From NCBI GenBank assembly GCA_012931725.1, contig WHSA01001226.1:62001-126000 (forward strand): a stretch of DNA of 64,000 nucleotides. Reading direction: 5' to 3'. A program made the position numbers and the translations under genes. Under the pieces are notes generated by a model. That model made no database searches and was not told the origin of the DNA. It saw only the letters and a program-made list of their open reading frames with translations. Of this stretch, positions 10,701 to 20,987 are shown in pieces (position 1 is the first letter of the stretch; every line of letters begins with the position of its first letter). The stretch comes from Litsea cubeba. Lineage: Eukaryota > Streptophyta > Magnoliopsida > Laurales > Lauraceae.

Positions 10701-11211
10701 AGAATTAGAAAATAAAAGAGAATTAGAAAATAAAAGAGAATAGAAAATAAAAGAGAATTAGAAAATAAAAGAGAATTAGAAAATAGAATTAGAAAATAAA
10801 AGAGATTAGAAAAAAAGAGAATTAGAAAATAAAAGAGAATTAGAAAATAAAGGAGAATTAGAAAATAAAAGAGAATTAGAAAATAAAGAGAATTAGAAAA
10901 ATAAAAGAGGAATTAGAAAATAAAAGAGAATTAGAAAATAAAAGAGAATTAGAAAATAAAAGAGAATTAGAAAATAAAAGAGAATAGAAAATAAAAGAGA
11001 ATTAGAAAATAAAAGAGAATTAGAAAATAAAAGAGAATTAGAAAATAAAAGAGAATTAGAAAATAAAGAGAATTAGAAAATAAAAGAGAATTAGAGAAAA
11101 TAAAAGAGAATTAGAAAATAAAGAGAATAGAAATAAAAGAGAATTAGAAAATAAAAGAGAATTAGAAATAAAAGAGAATTAGAAACTAAAAGAGAATTAG
11201 AAAATAAAGAG
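7783..11211 (-). repeat. LINE-B 5' minisatellite, 17-19 bp monomer
   Basis: About 3.4 kb is tandem repeat with no gene. Next to the leader the plus-strand unit is the 19-mer GAGAAAATAAAAGAGAATA. It then becomes a 17-mer without the extra GA, and over most of the array an 18-mer ending AATTA. Many units have one- or two-base indels. From length divided by unit size I estimate roughly 190 copies. In the LINE sense direction the array is a T-rich, pyrimidine-biased tract built on TTTTATTTT. It ends flush at the target site duplication, so it is the terminal part of the element. Confidence 0.92.
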
Positions 11212-11229
11212 CAATCTTGTTTGCAACAT
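11212..11229 (+). mobile_element. LINE-A remnant and right target site duplication of LINE-B
   Basis: CAATCTT (11212-11218) repeats the bases at 1699-1705. The following GTTTGCAACAT is the natural continuation of the left LINE-A segment, as seen at about 11916-11930. After 11229 the sequence jumps to a point several hundred bases upstream in the LINE (GGAGTTGATT, encoding VELI). So the left LINE-A segment ends here and a second LINE-derived segment begins. Confidence 0.75.
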
Positions 11230-12896
11230 GGAGTTGATTTAAGTCTCATCTCTCTTCATTTCATTTATTCTGGGCAACTGTCTATCTTCTTCCTCAGTCA
11301 GTTTTTAAATGCTTTAGACCGACAAATCAGAGATTTTTTCTTGAATTTCTTATCTGCATCCTATAGCTTGGAGCACTATTTGTCAGCCGAATACTATGGG
11401 AGGGTTAGGTGTTCGATCTCTTGCTGGGGTTGCAAAGGCTGCACTTCTTAGGCAGGTATGGAATGTTATCCTTAACAGGGAAACTTGTTGGAACATTTGG
11501 GTCAATGCTCGATATTTGAAGGCTGACTCTTTCTGGGATGTTGCCAGTCCCAAATCTGCTTCTTGGGGTTGGAAATGTATTTTTGGCCCTTCGGCCGATG
11601 GCTTTACCCCACATCAAATTCTTAATTGGGAATGGCCAAAAAACACACTTTTGGACTGATCCATGGCTGACAGGAGGACGTATGAGAGATTGTTTTGGGT
11701 CTCGAGCTATGTATGATCTAGGCTTGGGGGTGGATTTTCGTGTTAGTACTTTTATAGTACATGGTGACTAGAAATTGCCACCTCCTACTTCGAATGCACT
11801 GATGGATATTTTTCAAATCATCCCTAATGAATGTCAGCTATGGCCAGCTTTCGCTGATGAAATAGTATGGACTCTTGAAGAGAAGGGGTTTTTCTCTTTG
11901 AAATCTGCTTACAATCTTGTTTGCAACATTCCTAATCGGCAGTTAAGTTGGACTTCGGCTATTTGGTTTAAAGGGGGTATTAAAAAGCACTCTGTCTGTG
12001 CTTGGATGTTTTTTCAAGGAAGGCTCAAGACTAAAGATTTTCTATTGCAAAGACATGTTGATTGTGATACATGTTGTGTTCTCTGTGATTGTACTTGGGA
12101 GACATCTCTGCATCTCATGCTACATTGTCCTTATGCCCAAGCAATTTGGGGTGTTCTTCTTTCTAAATTGAATTTGGTTCCAAATAGTTGTTCTACTGCT
12201 CAGGAGCTTTTAGATTCTATGGTTTCTCGAGTTGATTCCAATAGGGCTGATACTATTATTCTTGCTAAGCTCCTTTTTAATGCTTATGTGTGGCATGTGT
12301 GGGCTGAACGCAACGCAAGGATTTTCAGGAATGTTACTCTTCCATATGATTCTGTGGTGAGACGCATTGTACAGGTGGTGACAACCAAGATGTTGTACCT
12401 TGATCTTCTCTTACCCACTGATATTCAATGTCATTGGAATGTTCCTGTGCATACTCCAGTTCTGAATGTCAAGCTGGTTACTGAATGCTTGATTGGATGG
12501 CGGCTTTCAATTGCTACCTTGCCTTTTGCTATTGTTGGTATTTTGTGGAGGGATACTCATCATCCTTGGAAAGGATGTCGTGTGCAGTCCTTGCATTTAT
12601 ATGATGGTATCTATCACCTGCTGCAGCTTGTTCCTCCAGATATTTCTTCACTTACTATTGAGACCGATTCGTCTTTGCGTACTATTCTGCTTAATCCTGC
12701 TCATTCGGATTGGGCTTTGCGATTTCAGGCACGCCGTCTCCATGCTGTGATTAATAGTTTTGGGCCTGTTCAATTTGTACATCTTCAACCTCAGACTGTT
12801 CGCTTTAGTAAAATCATTAGTAGGTTGTCTGGACCTCCGGTACTAACTGTTGATAATCTTGATATTTTGTATCATTCTGTTAGTGGGCAGCTGTAA
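11230..12896 (+). pseudogene. LINE-A ORF2 3' part, broken
   Basis: The translation begins VELI in the region after the reverse transcriptase (ALDRQIRDFF, GGLGVRSLAGVAKAALLRQVW). It continues through FWTDPWLTGG, the zf-RVT region (CDTCCVLCDCTWE, HLMLHC) and the RNase H-like tail (GWRLSIATLPFAIVGILWRD, IETDSS), ending at 12896. Frame changes occur before about 11660, and a TGG has become TAG near 11769. The stretch from 11775 to 12896 is open for 373 codons but is only the C-terminal third of ORF2. The duplicated copy at 1399-1705 keeps TGG at the stop position, so the nonsense change is not shared by both segments. Confidence 0.88.
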
Positions 12897-13049
12897 CTTC
12901 TTTGTTGCTTTTCTGTTTTATTTTACATAGTTGTTATGTAAATAAACGGGTATACCCCTTGGGAAGATTCTATTTGATAATAGACTTCCATTTTGTATTT
13001 TCTTTTTGAGAAAATGAAGAACTAACTTACTATTCAAAAAAAAAAAAAA
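11230..13049 (+). mobile_element. LINE-A, right segment with 3' end and poly(A)
   Basis: This runs from the end of the reverse transcriptase region through the ORF2 C-terminus, the 3' UTR and a poly(A) tail at 13036-13049. It contains the 3' UTR palindrome GGGTATACCC (12948-12957) and the terminal pair TGAAGA...TATTCA (13015-13036). Satellite resumes at 13050 in the same unit phase in which it stopped at 1391, with only about four bases (GATC) missing. The whole compound therefore entered one satellite unit as one event, later split by LINE-B. There is no clear target site duplication. Confidence 0.88.
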
Positions 13050-14589
13050 GGTTGCTTCCCCTTCTCGTGGGGGTAGAAACCATAGAGTAGCAAGCACGGC
13101 TTAGGCGGAAGCAGTAGTTTATGCTTGCCGTTCTAACTCTTCCATTGATCAGTGAAGTGAACTACGGAAAGGCAGGGCATTAAGGTTGATAGATTGGTTT
13201 AGTCAAGCCGAGAAAGAGCCAATCAAGTACACCCTGGCTGTTATAGGCAAGAAGAAATCTTAGAAGAAAGCGGTGGTAGGATCCGGCGGTAGGAAAGCCT
13301 AACCGTACTGATTACTTAGAGTTGAGTTCAGAAGCGAATGCGAAGGTTAATAATTAAGATTAGACCGCCTCTTCTCCCAGATAAATAGAGTGGGGAAGAC
13401 GGATTGAACAGAAGGGTTTGATGGCATTTCGTCTCAGCACGGCATCATCCGCTTGAAAGGTTTAGTGTTCTATGAAAAACCGAAGGAGATAGCTTCGATG
13501 AATAAGCATAAGAAAGAAAAGATTCCATTTCATAAGCAATTGAAAGGAGAAAGTAATCTTCCCCAAAGTTTATATTACTCAGGCAAGAAGAGCAGTCTGT
13601 GCCGTTGGCAAAGAGGAAGATAGGTTTAGTGAAGCGCCGAAGCCTTCCTAGTTGAGTCAATCCGAATAGCTTCTAGTTGAGTAAGGATGATAGCCGAAGT
13701 GTGTCAGCCATTCTCGATTCAATCTAAAACTGTCCCGTTGGATTCATCATTCAATCTGACCGCTTGAAAGCTGAAGTGGGAAAGTGAAGGTCAGATCCAT
13801 CGATTCCTTTTCATCCTACACTGGCCAGCGCGCCTCTGAACAATTACATAATATAGATAGAAAGGAAGTCGCCTTTTAGACTGCCTGCCACCCAACAGCC
13901 TGACTTAGCCTTAGCTTTCGCCCTTGAATGAACTTCTAATAGATAGAACGGCAACCGCTGTTGCTGTTGTGGGAATACCCTCAATAAGTAGCTAAGCGAA
14001 GAGGGTTCAGAAGAAAGTGAGATTCGAAATCGATTCAAGGAGATGGGCTCGATCTCAGCCGATTAGAACGACTCTTTCTTAGTTTCAGGTGAGCTAGCAG
14101 TGTTCGAGTGTTGAAAGCGGAATGAAAAAGATCGATGAGAAGGCGACGTTCTAAGAGGATGGAATCCCTTGTTATGTTAGGATGGAGTTCAAGGCCAGTC
14201 TCGTATCTATCTCAATCCTAGGAGGTAGTCAGAGAAGAAGCTGTTGCAAGCAAAAATAAGTATCCGTATCTGTCTTGTAGCTCACTACAGGCAATAGGAA
14301 TAAAGAGAATATCTTCTATGAATAGGGTTCCAAACCAGGCAGAAGAAGAAGAAGTAAAGGAAGAAGACCGCACCGAAGAAAAAGGCGGGGGTGAAGTTAG
14401 GGCAGAATCCAGGCGGGGCGAAGTACAGAGAAACTCCTATCAAATCAAAGCGAGCACTAGTCTATTTCTTATTATTAACGCTTGCTTGAACTGTACTGTT
14501 TCTTAGGATCAAAGGTTGCTTCCCCTTCTTGTCGGGGTAGAAACCATAGAGTAGCAAGCACGGCTTAGGCGGAAGCAGTAGTTTATGCT

Positions 14590-14638
14590 TGCCTTTCTGA
14601 CTCTTCCATTGATCAGTGAAGTGGACTACGGAAAGGCA
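14590..14638. repeat. Inverted repeat within the satellite unit (representative copy)
   Basis: TGCCTTTC (14590-14597) and GAAAGGCA (14631-14638) are perfect reverse complements separated by 33 bases. The interior holds a further imperfect palindrome around TTGATCAG. It recurs in nearly every unit. One copy of this structure is the site where LINE-F and LINE-G sit, with the loop region missing. Confidence 0.7.
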
Positions 14639-17600
14639 GGGCATTAAGGTTGATAGATTCGTTTAGTCAAGCCGAGAAAGAGCCAATCAAGTACACCCTG
14701 GTTGTTATAGGCAAGATGAAATCTTAGAAGAAAGCGGTGGTAGGATCCGGCGGTAGGAAAGCCTAACCGTACTGATTACTTAGAGTTGAGTTCAGAAGCG
14801 AATGCGAAGGCTAATAATTAAGATTAGACCGCCTCTTCTCCCAGATAAATAGAGTGGGGAAGACGGATTGAACAGAAGGGTTTGATGGCATTTCGTCTCA
14901 GCACGGCATCATCCGCTTGAAAGGTTTAGTGTTCTATGAAAACCGAAGGAGATAGCTTCGATGAATAAGCATAAGAAAGAAAAGATTCCATTTCATAAGC
15001 AATTGAAAGGAGAAAGTATTCTTCCCCAAAGCTTATATTACTCAGGCTAGAAGAGCAGTCTGTGCCGTTGGCAAAGAGGAAGATAGGTTTAGTGAAGCGC
15101 CGAAGCCTTCCTAGTTGAGTCAATCCGAATAGCTTCTAGTTGAGTATGGATGATAGCCGAAGTGTGTCAGCCATTCTCGATTCAATCTAAAACTGTCCCG
15201 TTGGATTCATCATTCAATCTGACCGCTTGAAAGCTGAAGTGGGAAAGTGAAGGTCAGATCCATCGATTCCTTTTCATCCTACACTGGCCAGCGCGCCTCT
15301 GAACAATTACATAATATAGATAGAAAGGAAGTCGCCTTTTAGACTGCCTGCCACCCAACAACCTGACTTAGCCTTAGCTTTCGCCCTTGAATGAACTTCT
15401 AATAGATAGAACGGCAACCGCTGTTGCTATTGTGGGAATACCCTCAATAAGTAGCTAAGCGAAAAGGGTTCAGAAGAAAGTGAGATTCGAAATCGATTCA
15501 AGGAGATGGGCTCGATCTCAGCCGATTAGAACGACTCTTTCTTAGTTTCAGGTGAGCTAGCAGTGTTCGAGTGTTGAAAGCGGAATGAAAAAGATCGATG
15601 AGAAGGCGACGTTCTAAGAGGATGGAATCCCTTGTTATGTTAGGATGGAGTTCAAGGCCAGTCTCGTATCTATCTCAATCCTAGGAGGTAGTCAGAGAAG
15701 AAGCTGTTGCAAGCAAAAATAAGTATCCGTATCTGTCTTGTAGCTCACTTCAGGCAATAGGAATAAAGAGAATATCTTCTATGAATAGGGTTACAAACCA
15801 GGCAGAAGAAGAAGAAGTAAAGGAAGAAGACCGCACCGAAGAAAAAGGCGGGGTGAAGTTATGGCAGAATCCAGGCGGGGCGAAGTGCAGAGAAACTCCT
15901 ATCAAATCAAAGCGAGCACTAGTCTATTTCTTATTATCAACGCTTGCTTGAACTGTACTAATTCTTAGGATCAAAGGTTGCTTCCCCTTCTTGTCGGGGT
16001 AGAAACCATAGAGTAGCAAGCACGGCTTAGGCGGAAGCTGTAGTTTATGCTTGCCTTTCTCACTCTTCCATTGATCAGTGAAGTGGACTACGGAAAGGCA
16101 GGGCATTAAGGTTGATAGATTCGTTTAGTCAAGCCGAGAAAGAGCCAATCAAGTACACCCTGGTTGTTATAGGCAAGATGAAATCTTAGAAGAAAGCGGT
16201 GGTAGGATCCGGCGGTACGAAAGCCTAACCGTACTGATTACTTAGAGTTGAGTTCAGAAGCGAATGCGAAGGCTAATAATTAAGATTAGACCGCCTCTTC
16301 TCCCAGATAAATAGAGTGGGGAAGACGGATTGAACAGAAGGGTTTGATGGCATTTCGTCTCAGCACGGCATCATCCGCTTGAAAGGTTTAGTGTTCTATG
16401 AAAACCGAAGGAGATAGCTTCGATGAATAAGCATAAGAAAGAAAAGATTCCATTTCATAAGCAATTGAAAGGAGAAAGTATTCTTCCCCAAAGCTTATAT
16501 TACTCAGGCTAGAAGAGCAGTCTGTGCCGTTGGCAAAGAGGAAGATAGGTTTAGTGAAGCGCCGAAGCCTTCCTAGTTGAGTCAATCCGAATAGCTTCTA
16601 GTTGAGTAAGGATGATAGCCGAAGTGTGTCAGCCATTCTCGATTCAATCTAAAACTGTCCCGTTGGATTCATCATTCAATCTGACCGCTTGAAAGCTGAA
16701 GTGGGAAAGTGAAGCTCAGATCCATCGATTCCTTTTCATCCTACACTGGCCAGCGCGCCTCTGAACAATTACATAATATAGATAGAAAGGAAGTCGCCTT
16801 TTAGACTGCCTGCCACCCAACAGCCCGATTTAGCCTTAGCTTTCGCCCTTGAATGAACTTCTAATAGATAGAGCGGCAACCGCTGTTGCTGTTGTGGGAA
16901 TACCCTCAATAAATAGCTAAGCGAAGAGGGTTCAGAAGAAAGAGAGATTTGAAATCGATTCAAGGAGATGGGCTCGATCTCAGCCGATTAGAACGACTCT
17001 TTCTTAGTTTCAGGTGAGCTAGCAGTGTTCGAGTGTTGAAAGCGGAATGAAAAAGATCGATGAGAAGGCGACGTTCTAAGAGGATGGAATCCCTTGTTAT
17101 GTTAGGATGGAGTTCAAGGCCAGTCTCGTATCTATCTCAATCCTAGGATGTAGTCAGAGAAGAAGCAGTTGCAAGCAAAAACAAGTATCCGTATCCGTCT
17201 TGTAGCTCACTTCAGGCAATAGGAATAAGGAGAATATCTTCTATGAATAGGGTTCCAAACCAGGCAGAAGAAGAAGAAGTAAAGGAAGAAGACCGCACCG
17301 AAGAAAAAGGCGGGGTGAAGTTAGGGCAGAATCCAGGCGGGGCGAAGTACAGAGAAACTCCTATCAAATCAAAGCGAGCACTAGTCTATTTCTTATTATT
17401 AACGCTTGCTTGAACTGTACTGTTTCTTAGGATCAAAGGTTGCTTCCCCTTCTTGTCGGGGTAGAAACCATAGAGTAGCAAGCACGGCTTAGGCGGAAGC
17501 AGTAGTTTATGCTTGCCTTTCTGACTCTTCCATTGATCAGTGAAGTGGACTACGGAAAGGCAGGGCATTAAGGTTGATAGATTCGTTTAGTCAAGCCGAG

Positions 17601-20600
17601 AAATAGCCAATCAAGTACACCCTGGTTGTTATAGGCAAGATGAAATCTTAGAAGAAAGCGGTGGTAGGATCCGGCGGTAGGAAAGCCTAACCGTACTGAT
17701 TACTTAGAGTTGAGTTCAGAAGCGAATGCGAAGGCTAATAATTAAGATTAGACCGCCTCTTCTCCCAGATAAATAGAGTGGGGAAGACGGATTGAACAGA
17801 AGGGTTTGATGGCATTTCGTCTCAGCACGGCATCATCCGCTTGAAAGGTTTAGTGTTCTATGAAAACCGAAGGAGATAGCTTCGATGAATAAGCATAAGA
17901 AAGAAAAGATTCCATTTCATAAGCAATTGAAAGGAGAAAGTAATCTTCCCCAAAGTTTATATTACTCAGGCTAGAAGAGCAGTCTGTGCCGTTGGCAAAG
18001 AGGAAGATAGGTTTAGTCAAGCGCCGAAGCATTCCTAGTTGAGTCAATCCGAATAGCTTCTAGTTGAGTAAGGATGATAGCCGAAGTGTGTCAGCCATTC
18101 TCGATTCAATCTAAAACTGTCCCGTTGGATTCATCATTCAATCTGACCGCTTGAAAGCTGAAGTGGGAAAGTGAAGCTCAGATCCATCGATTCCTTTTCA
18201 TCCTACACTGGCCAGCGCGCCTCTGAACAATTACATAATATAGATAGAAAGGAAGTCGCCTTTTAGACTGCCTGCCACCCAACAGCCTGACTTAGCCTTA
18301 GCTTTCGCCCTTGAATGAACTTCTAATAGATAGAACGGCAACCGCTGTTGCTATTGTGGGAATACCCTCAATAAGTAGCTAAGCGAAGAGGGTTCAGAAG
18401 AAAGTGAGATTCGAAATCGATTCAAGGAGATGGGCTCGATCTCAGCCGATTAGAACGACTCTTTCTTAGTTTCAGGTGAGCTAGCAGTGTTCGAGTGTTG
18501 AAAGCGGAATGAAAAAGATCGATGAGAAGGCGACGTTCTAAGAGGATGGAATCCCTTGTTATGTTAGGATGGAGTTCAAGGCCAGTCTCGTATCTATCTC
18601 AATCCTAGGAGGTAGTCAGAGAAGAAGCTGTTGCAAGCAAAAATAAGTATCCGTATCTGTCTTGTAGCTCACTTCAGGCAATAGGAATAAAGAGAATATC
18701 TTCTATGAATAGGGTTACAAACCAGGCAGAAGAAGAAGAAGTAAAGGAAGAAGACCGCACCGAAGAAAAAGGCGGGGTGAAGTTATGGCAGAATCCAGGC
18801 GGGGCGAAGTGCAGAGAAACTCCTATCAAATCAAAGCGAGCACTAGTCTATTTCTTATTATCAACGCTTGCTTGAACTGTACTAATTCTTAGGATCAAAG
18901 GTTGCTTCCCCTTCTTGTCGGGGTAGAAACCATAGAGTAGCAAGCACGGCTTAGGCGGAAGCTGTAGTTTATGCTTGCCTTTCTCACTCTTCCATTGATC
19001 AGTGAAGTGGACTACGGAAAGGCAGGGCATTAAGGTTGATAGATTGGTTTAGTCAAGCCGAGAAAGAGCCAATCAAGTACACCCTGGTTGTTATAGGTAA
19101 GATGAAATCTTAGAAGAAAGCGGTGGTAGGATCCGGCGGTACGAAAGCCTAACCGTACTGATTACTTAGAGTTGAGTTCAGAAGCGAATGCGAAGGTTAA
19201 TAATTAAGATTAGACCGCCTCTTCTCCCAGATAAATAGAGTGGGGAAGACGGATTGAACAGAAGGGTTTGATGGCATTTCGTCTCAGCACGGCATCATCC
19301 GCTTGAAAGGTTTAGTGTTCTATGAAAACCGAAGGAGATAGCTTCGATGAATAAGCATAAGAAAGAAAAGATTCCATTTCATAAGCAATTCAAAGGAGAA
19401 AGTAATCTTCCCCAAAGCTTATATTACTCAGGCTAGAAGAGCAGTCTGTGCCGTTGGCAAAGAGGAAGATAGGTTTAGTCAAGCGTCGAAGCCTTCCTAG
19501 TTGAGTCAATCCGAATAGCTTCTAGTTGAGTAAGGATGATAGCCGAAGTATGTCAGCCATTCTCGATTCAATCTGAAACTGTCCCGTTGGATTCATCATT
19601 CAATCTGACCGCTTGAAAGCTGAAGTGGCAAAGTGAAGGTCAGATCCATCAATTCCTTTTCATCCTACACTGGCCAGCGCGCCTCTAAACAATTACATAA
19701 TATAGATAGAAAGGAAGTCGCCTTTTAGACTGCCTGCCACCCAACAGCCCGATTTAGCCTTAGCTTTCGCCCTTGAATGAACTTCTAATAGATAGAGCGG
19801 CAACCGCTGTTGCTGTTGTGGGAATACCCTCAATAAATAGCTAAGCGAAGAGGGTTCAGAAGAAAGAGAGATTTGAAATCGATTCAAGGAGATGGGCTCG
19901 ATCTCAGCCGATTAGAACGACTCTTTCTTAGTTTCAGGTGAGCTAGTAGTGTTCGAGTGTTGAAAGCGGAATGAAAAAGATCGATGAGAAGGCGACGTTC
20001 TAAGAGGATGGAATCCCTTGTTATGTTAGGATGGAGTTCAAGGCCAGTCTCGTATCTATCTCAATCCTAGGATGTAGTCAGAGAAGAAGCAGTTGCAAGC
20101 AAAAACAAGTATCCGTATCCGTCTTGTAGCTCACTTCAGGCAATAGGAATAAGGAGAATATCTTCTATGAATAGGGTTCCAAACCAGGCAGAAGAAGAAG
20201 AAGTAAAGGAAGAAGACCGCACCGAAGAAAAAGGCGGGGTAAAGTTAGGGCAGAATCCAGGCGGGGCGAAGTGCAGAGAAATTCCTATCAAATCAAAGCG
20301 AGCACTAGTCTATTTCTTATTATCAATGCTTGCTTGAACTGTACTATTTCTTAGGATCAAAGGTTGCTTCCCCTTCTTGTCGGGGTAGAAACCATAGAGT
20401 AGCAAGCACGGCTTAGGCGGAAGCAGTAGTTTATGCTTGCCTTTCTGACTCTTCCATTGATCAGTGAAGTGGACTACGGAAAGGCAGGGCATTAAGGTTG
20501 ATAGATTGGTTTAGTCAAGCCGAGAAAGAGCCAATCAAGTACACCCTGGCTGTTATAGGCAAGATGAAATCTTAGAAGAAAGCGGTGGTAGGATCCGGCG

Positions 20601-20972
20601 GTAGGAAAGCCTAACCGTACTGATTACTTAGAGTTGATTTCAGAAGCGAATGCGAAGGCTAATAATTAAGATTAGACCGCCTCTTCTCCCAGATAAATAG
20701 AGTGGGGAAGACGGACTAAACAGAAGGGTTTGATGGCATTTCGTCTCGGCAGGGCATCATCCGCTTGAAATGTTTAGTGTTCTATGAAAACCGAAGGAGA
20801 TACCTTCGATGAATAAGCATAAGAAAGAGAAGATTCCATTTCATAAGCAATTGAAAGGAGAAAGTAATCTTCCCCAAAGTTTATATTACTCAGGCTAGAA
20901 GAGCAGTCTGTGCTGTTGGCAAAGAGGAAGATAGGTTTAGTGAAGCGCCGAATCCTTCCTAGTTGAGTCAAT

Positions 20973-20987
20973 CCGAATAGCTTCTAG
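20973..20987. repeat. Target site duplication of LINE-C, left copy
   Basis: CCGAATAGCTTCTAG lies directly outside the poly(T) end of LINE-C and is repeated at 33197-33211 after its 5' array. In undisturbed units it occurs once (…CAATCCGAATAGCTTCTAGTTG). The true length may be 17, since the next two T residues merge with the tail. Confidence 0.93.

Larger units (their letters stand above)
1706..11211 (-). mobile_element. LINE-B: full-length L1-type retrotransposon, both ORFs open
   Basis: The element reads on the minus strand. It has a poly(A) tail (poly(T) at 1706-1719), a 3' UTR at 1720-1847, ORF2, ORF1, a leader of about 70 bases and then a minisatellite reaching 11211. It is flanked by a 7 bp duplication, CAATCTT. 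At about 9.5 kb it is long for a plant L1 element because about 3.4 kb is tandem repeat. Both proteins are uninterrupted, with all expected domains in order, so this is the youngest-looking and possibly autonomous copy in the window. It is inserted into LINE-A, which is itself inserted into satellite DNA. Whether it is transcribed cannot be judged from sequence. Confidence 0.93.
13050..20987. repeat. Satellite array 2: 1462 bp unit with 2924 bp higher-order period
   Basis: This is a head-to-tail array of about 5.4 units. Taking GGTTGCTTCC as the unit start, units begin at 13050, 14514, 15976, 17438, 18900 and 20362, so four successive spacings are exactly 1462. Two unit types alternate. Units starting 14514 and 17438 have GGTTACAAACC near their ends and GTTGCTATTG; units starting 15976 and 18900 have GGTTCCAAACC and GAAGCTGTAG. 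No gene, tRNA or rRNA is recognised. The last unit is cut by LINE-C; its final 15 bases are the LINE-C target site duplication. Confidence 0.95.

Noticed and set aside
7783..11211. CRISPR-like array
   Set aside because: Units are directly tandem with no unique spacers, and the context is a eukaryotic LINE.
14514..15975. tRNA, rRNA or Pol III promoter in the satellite unit
   Set aside because: No cloverleaf, rRNA signature or convincing A/B box pair was found on either strand by reading.
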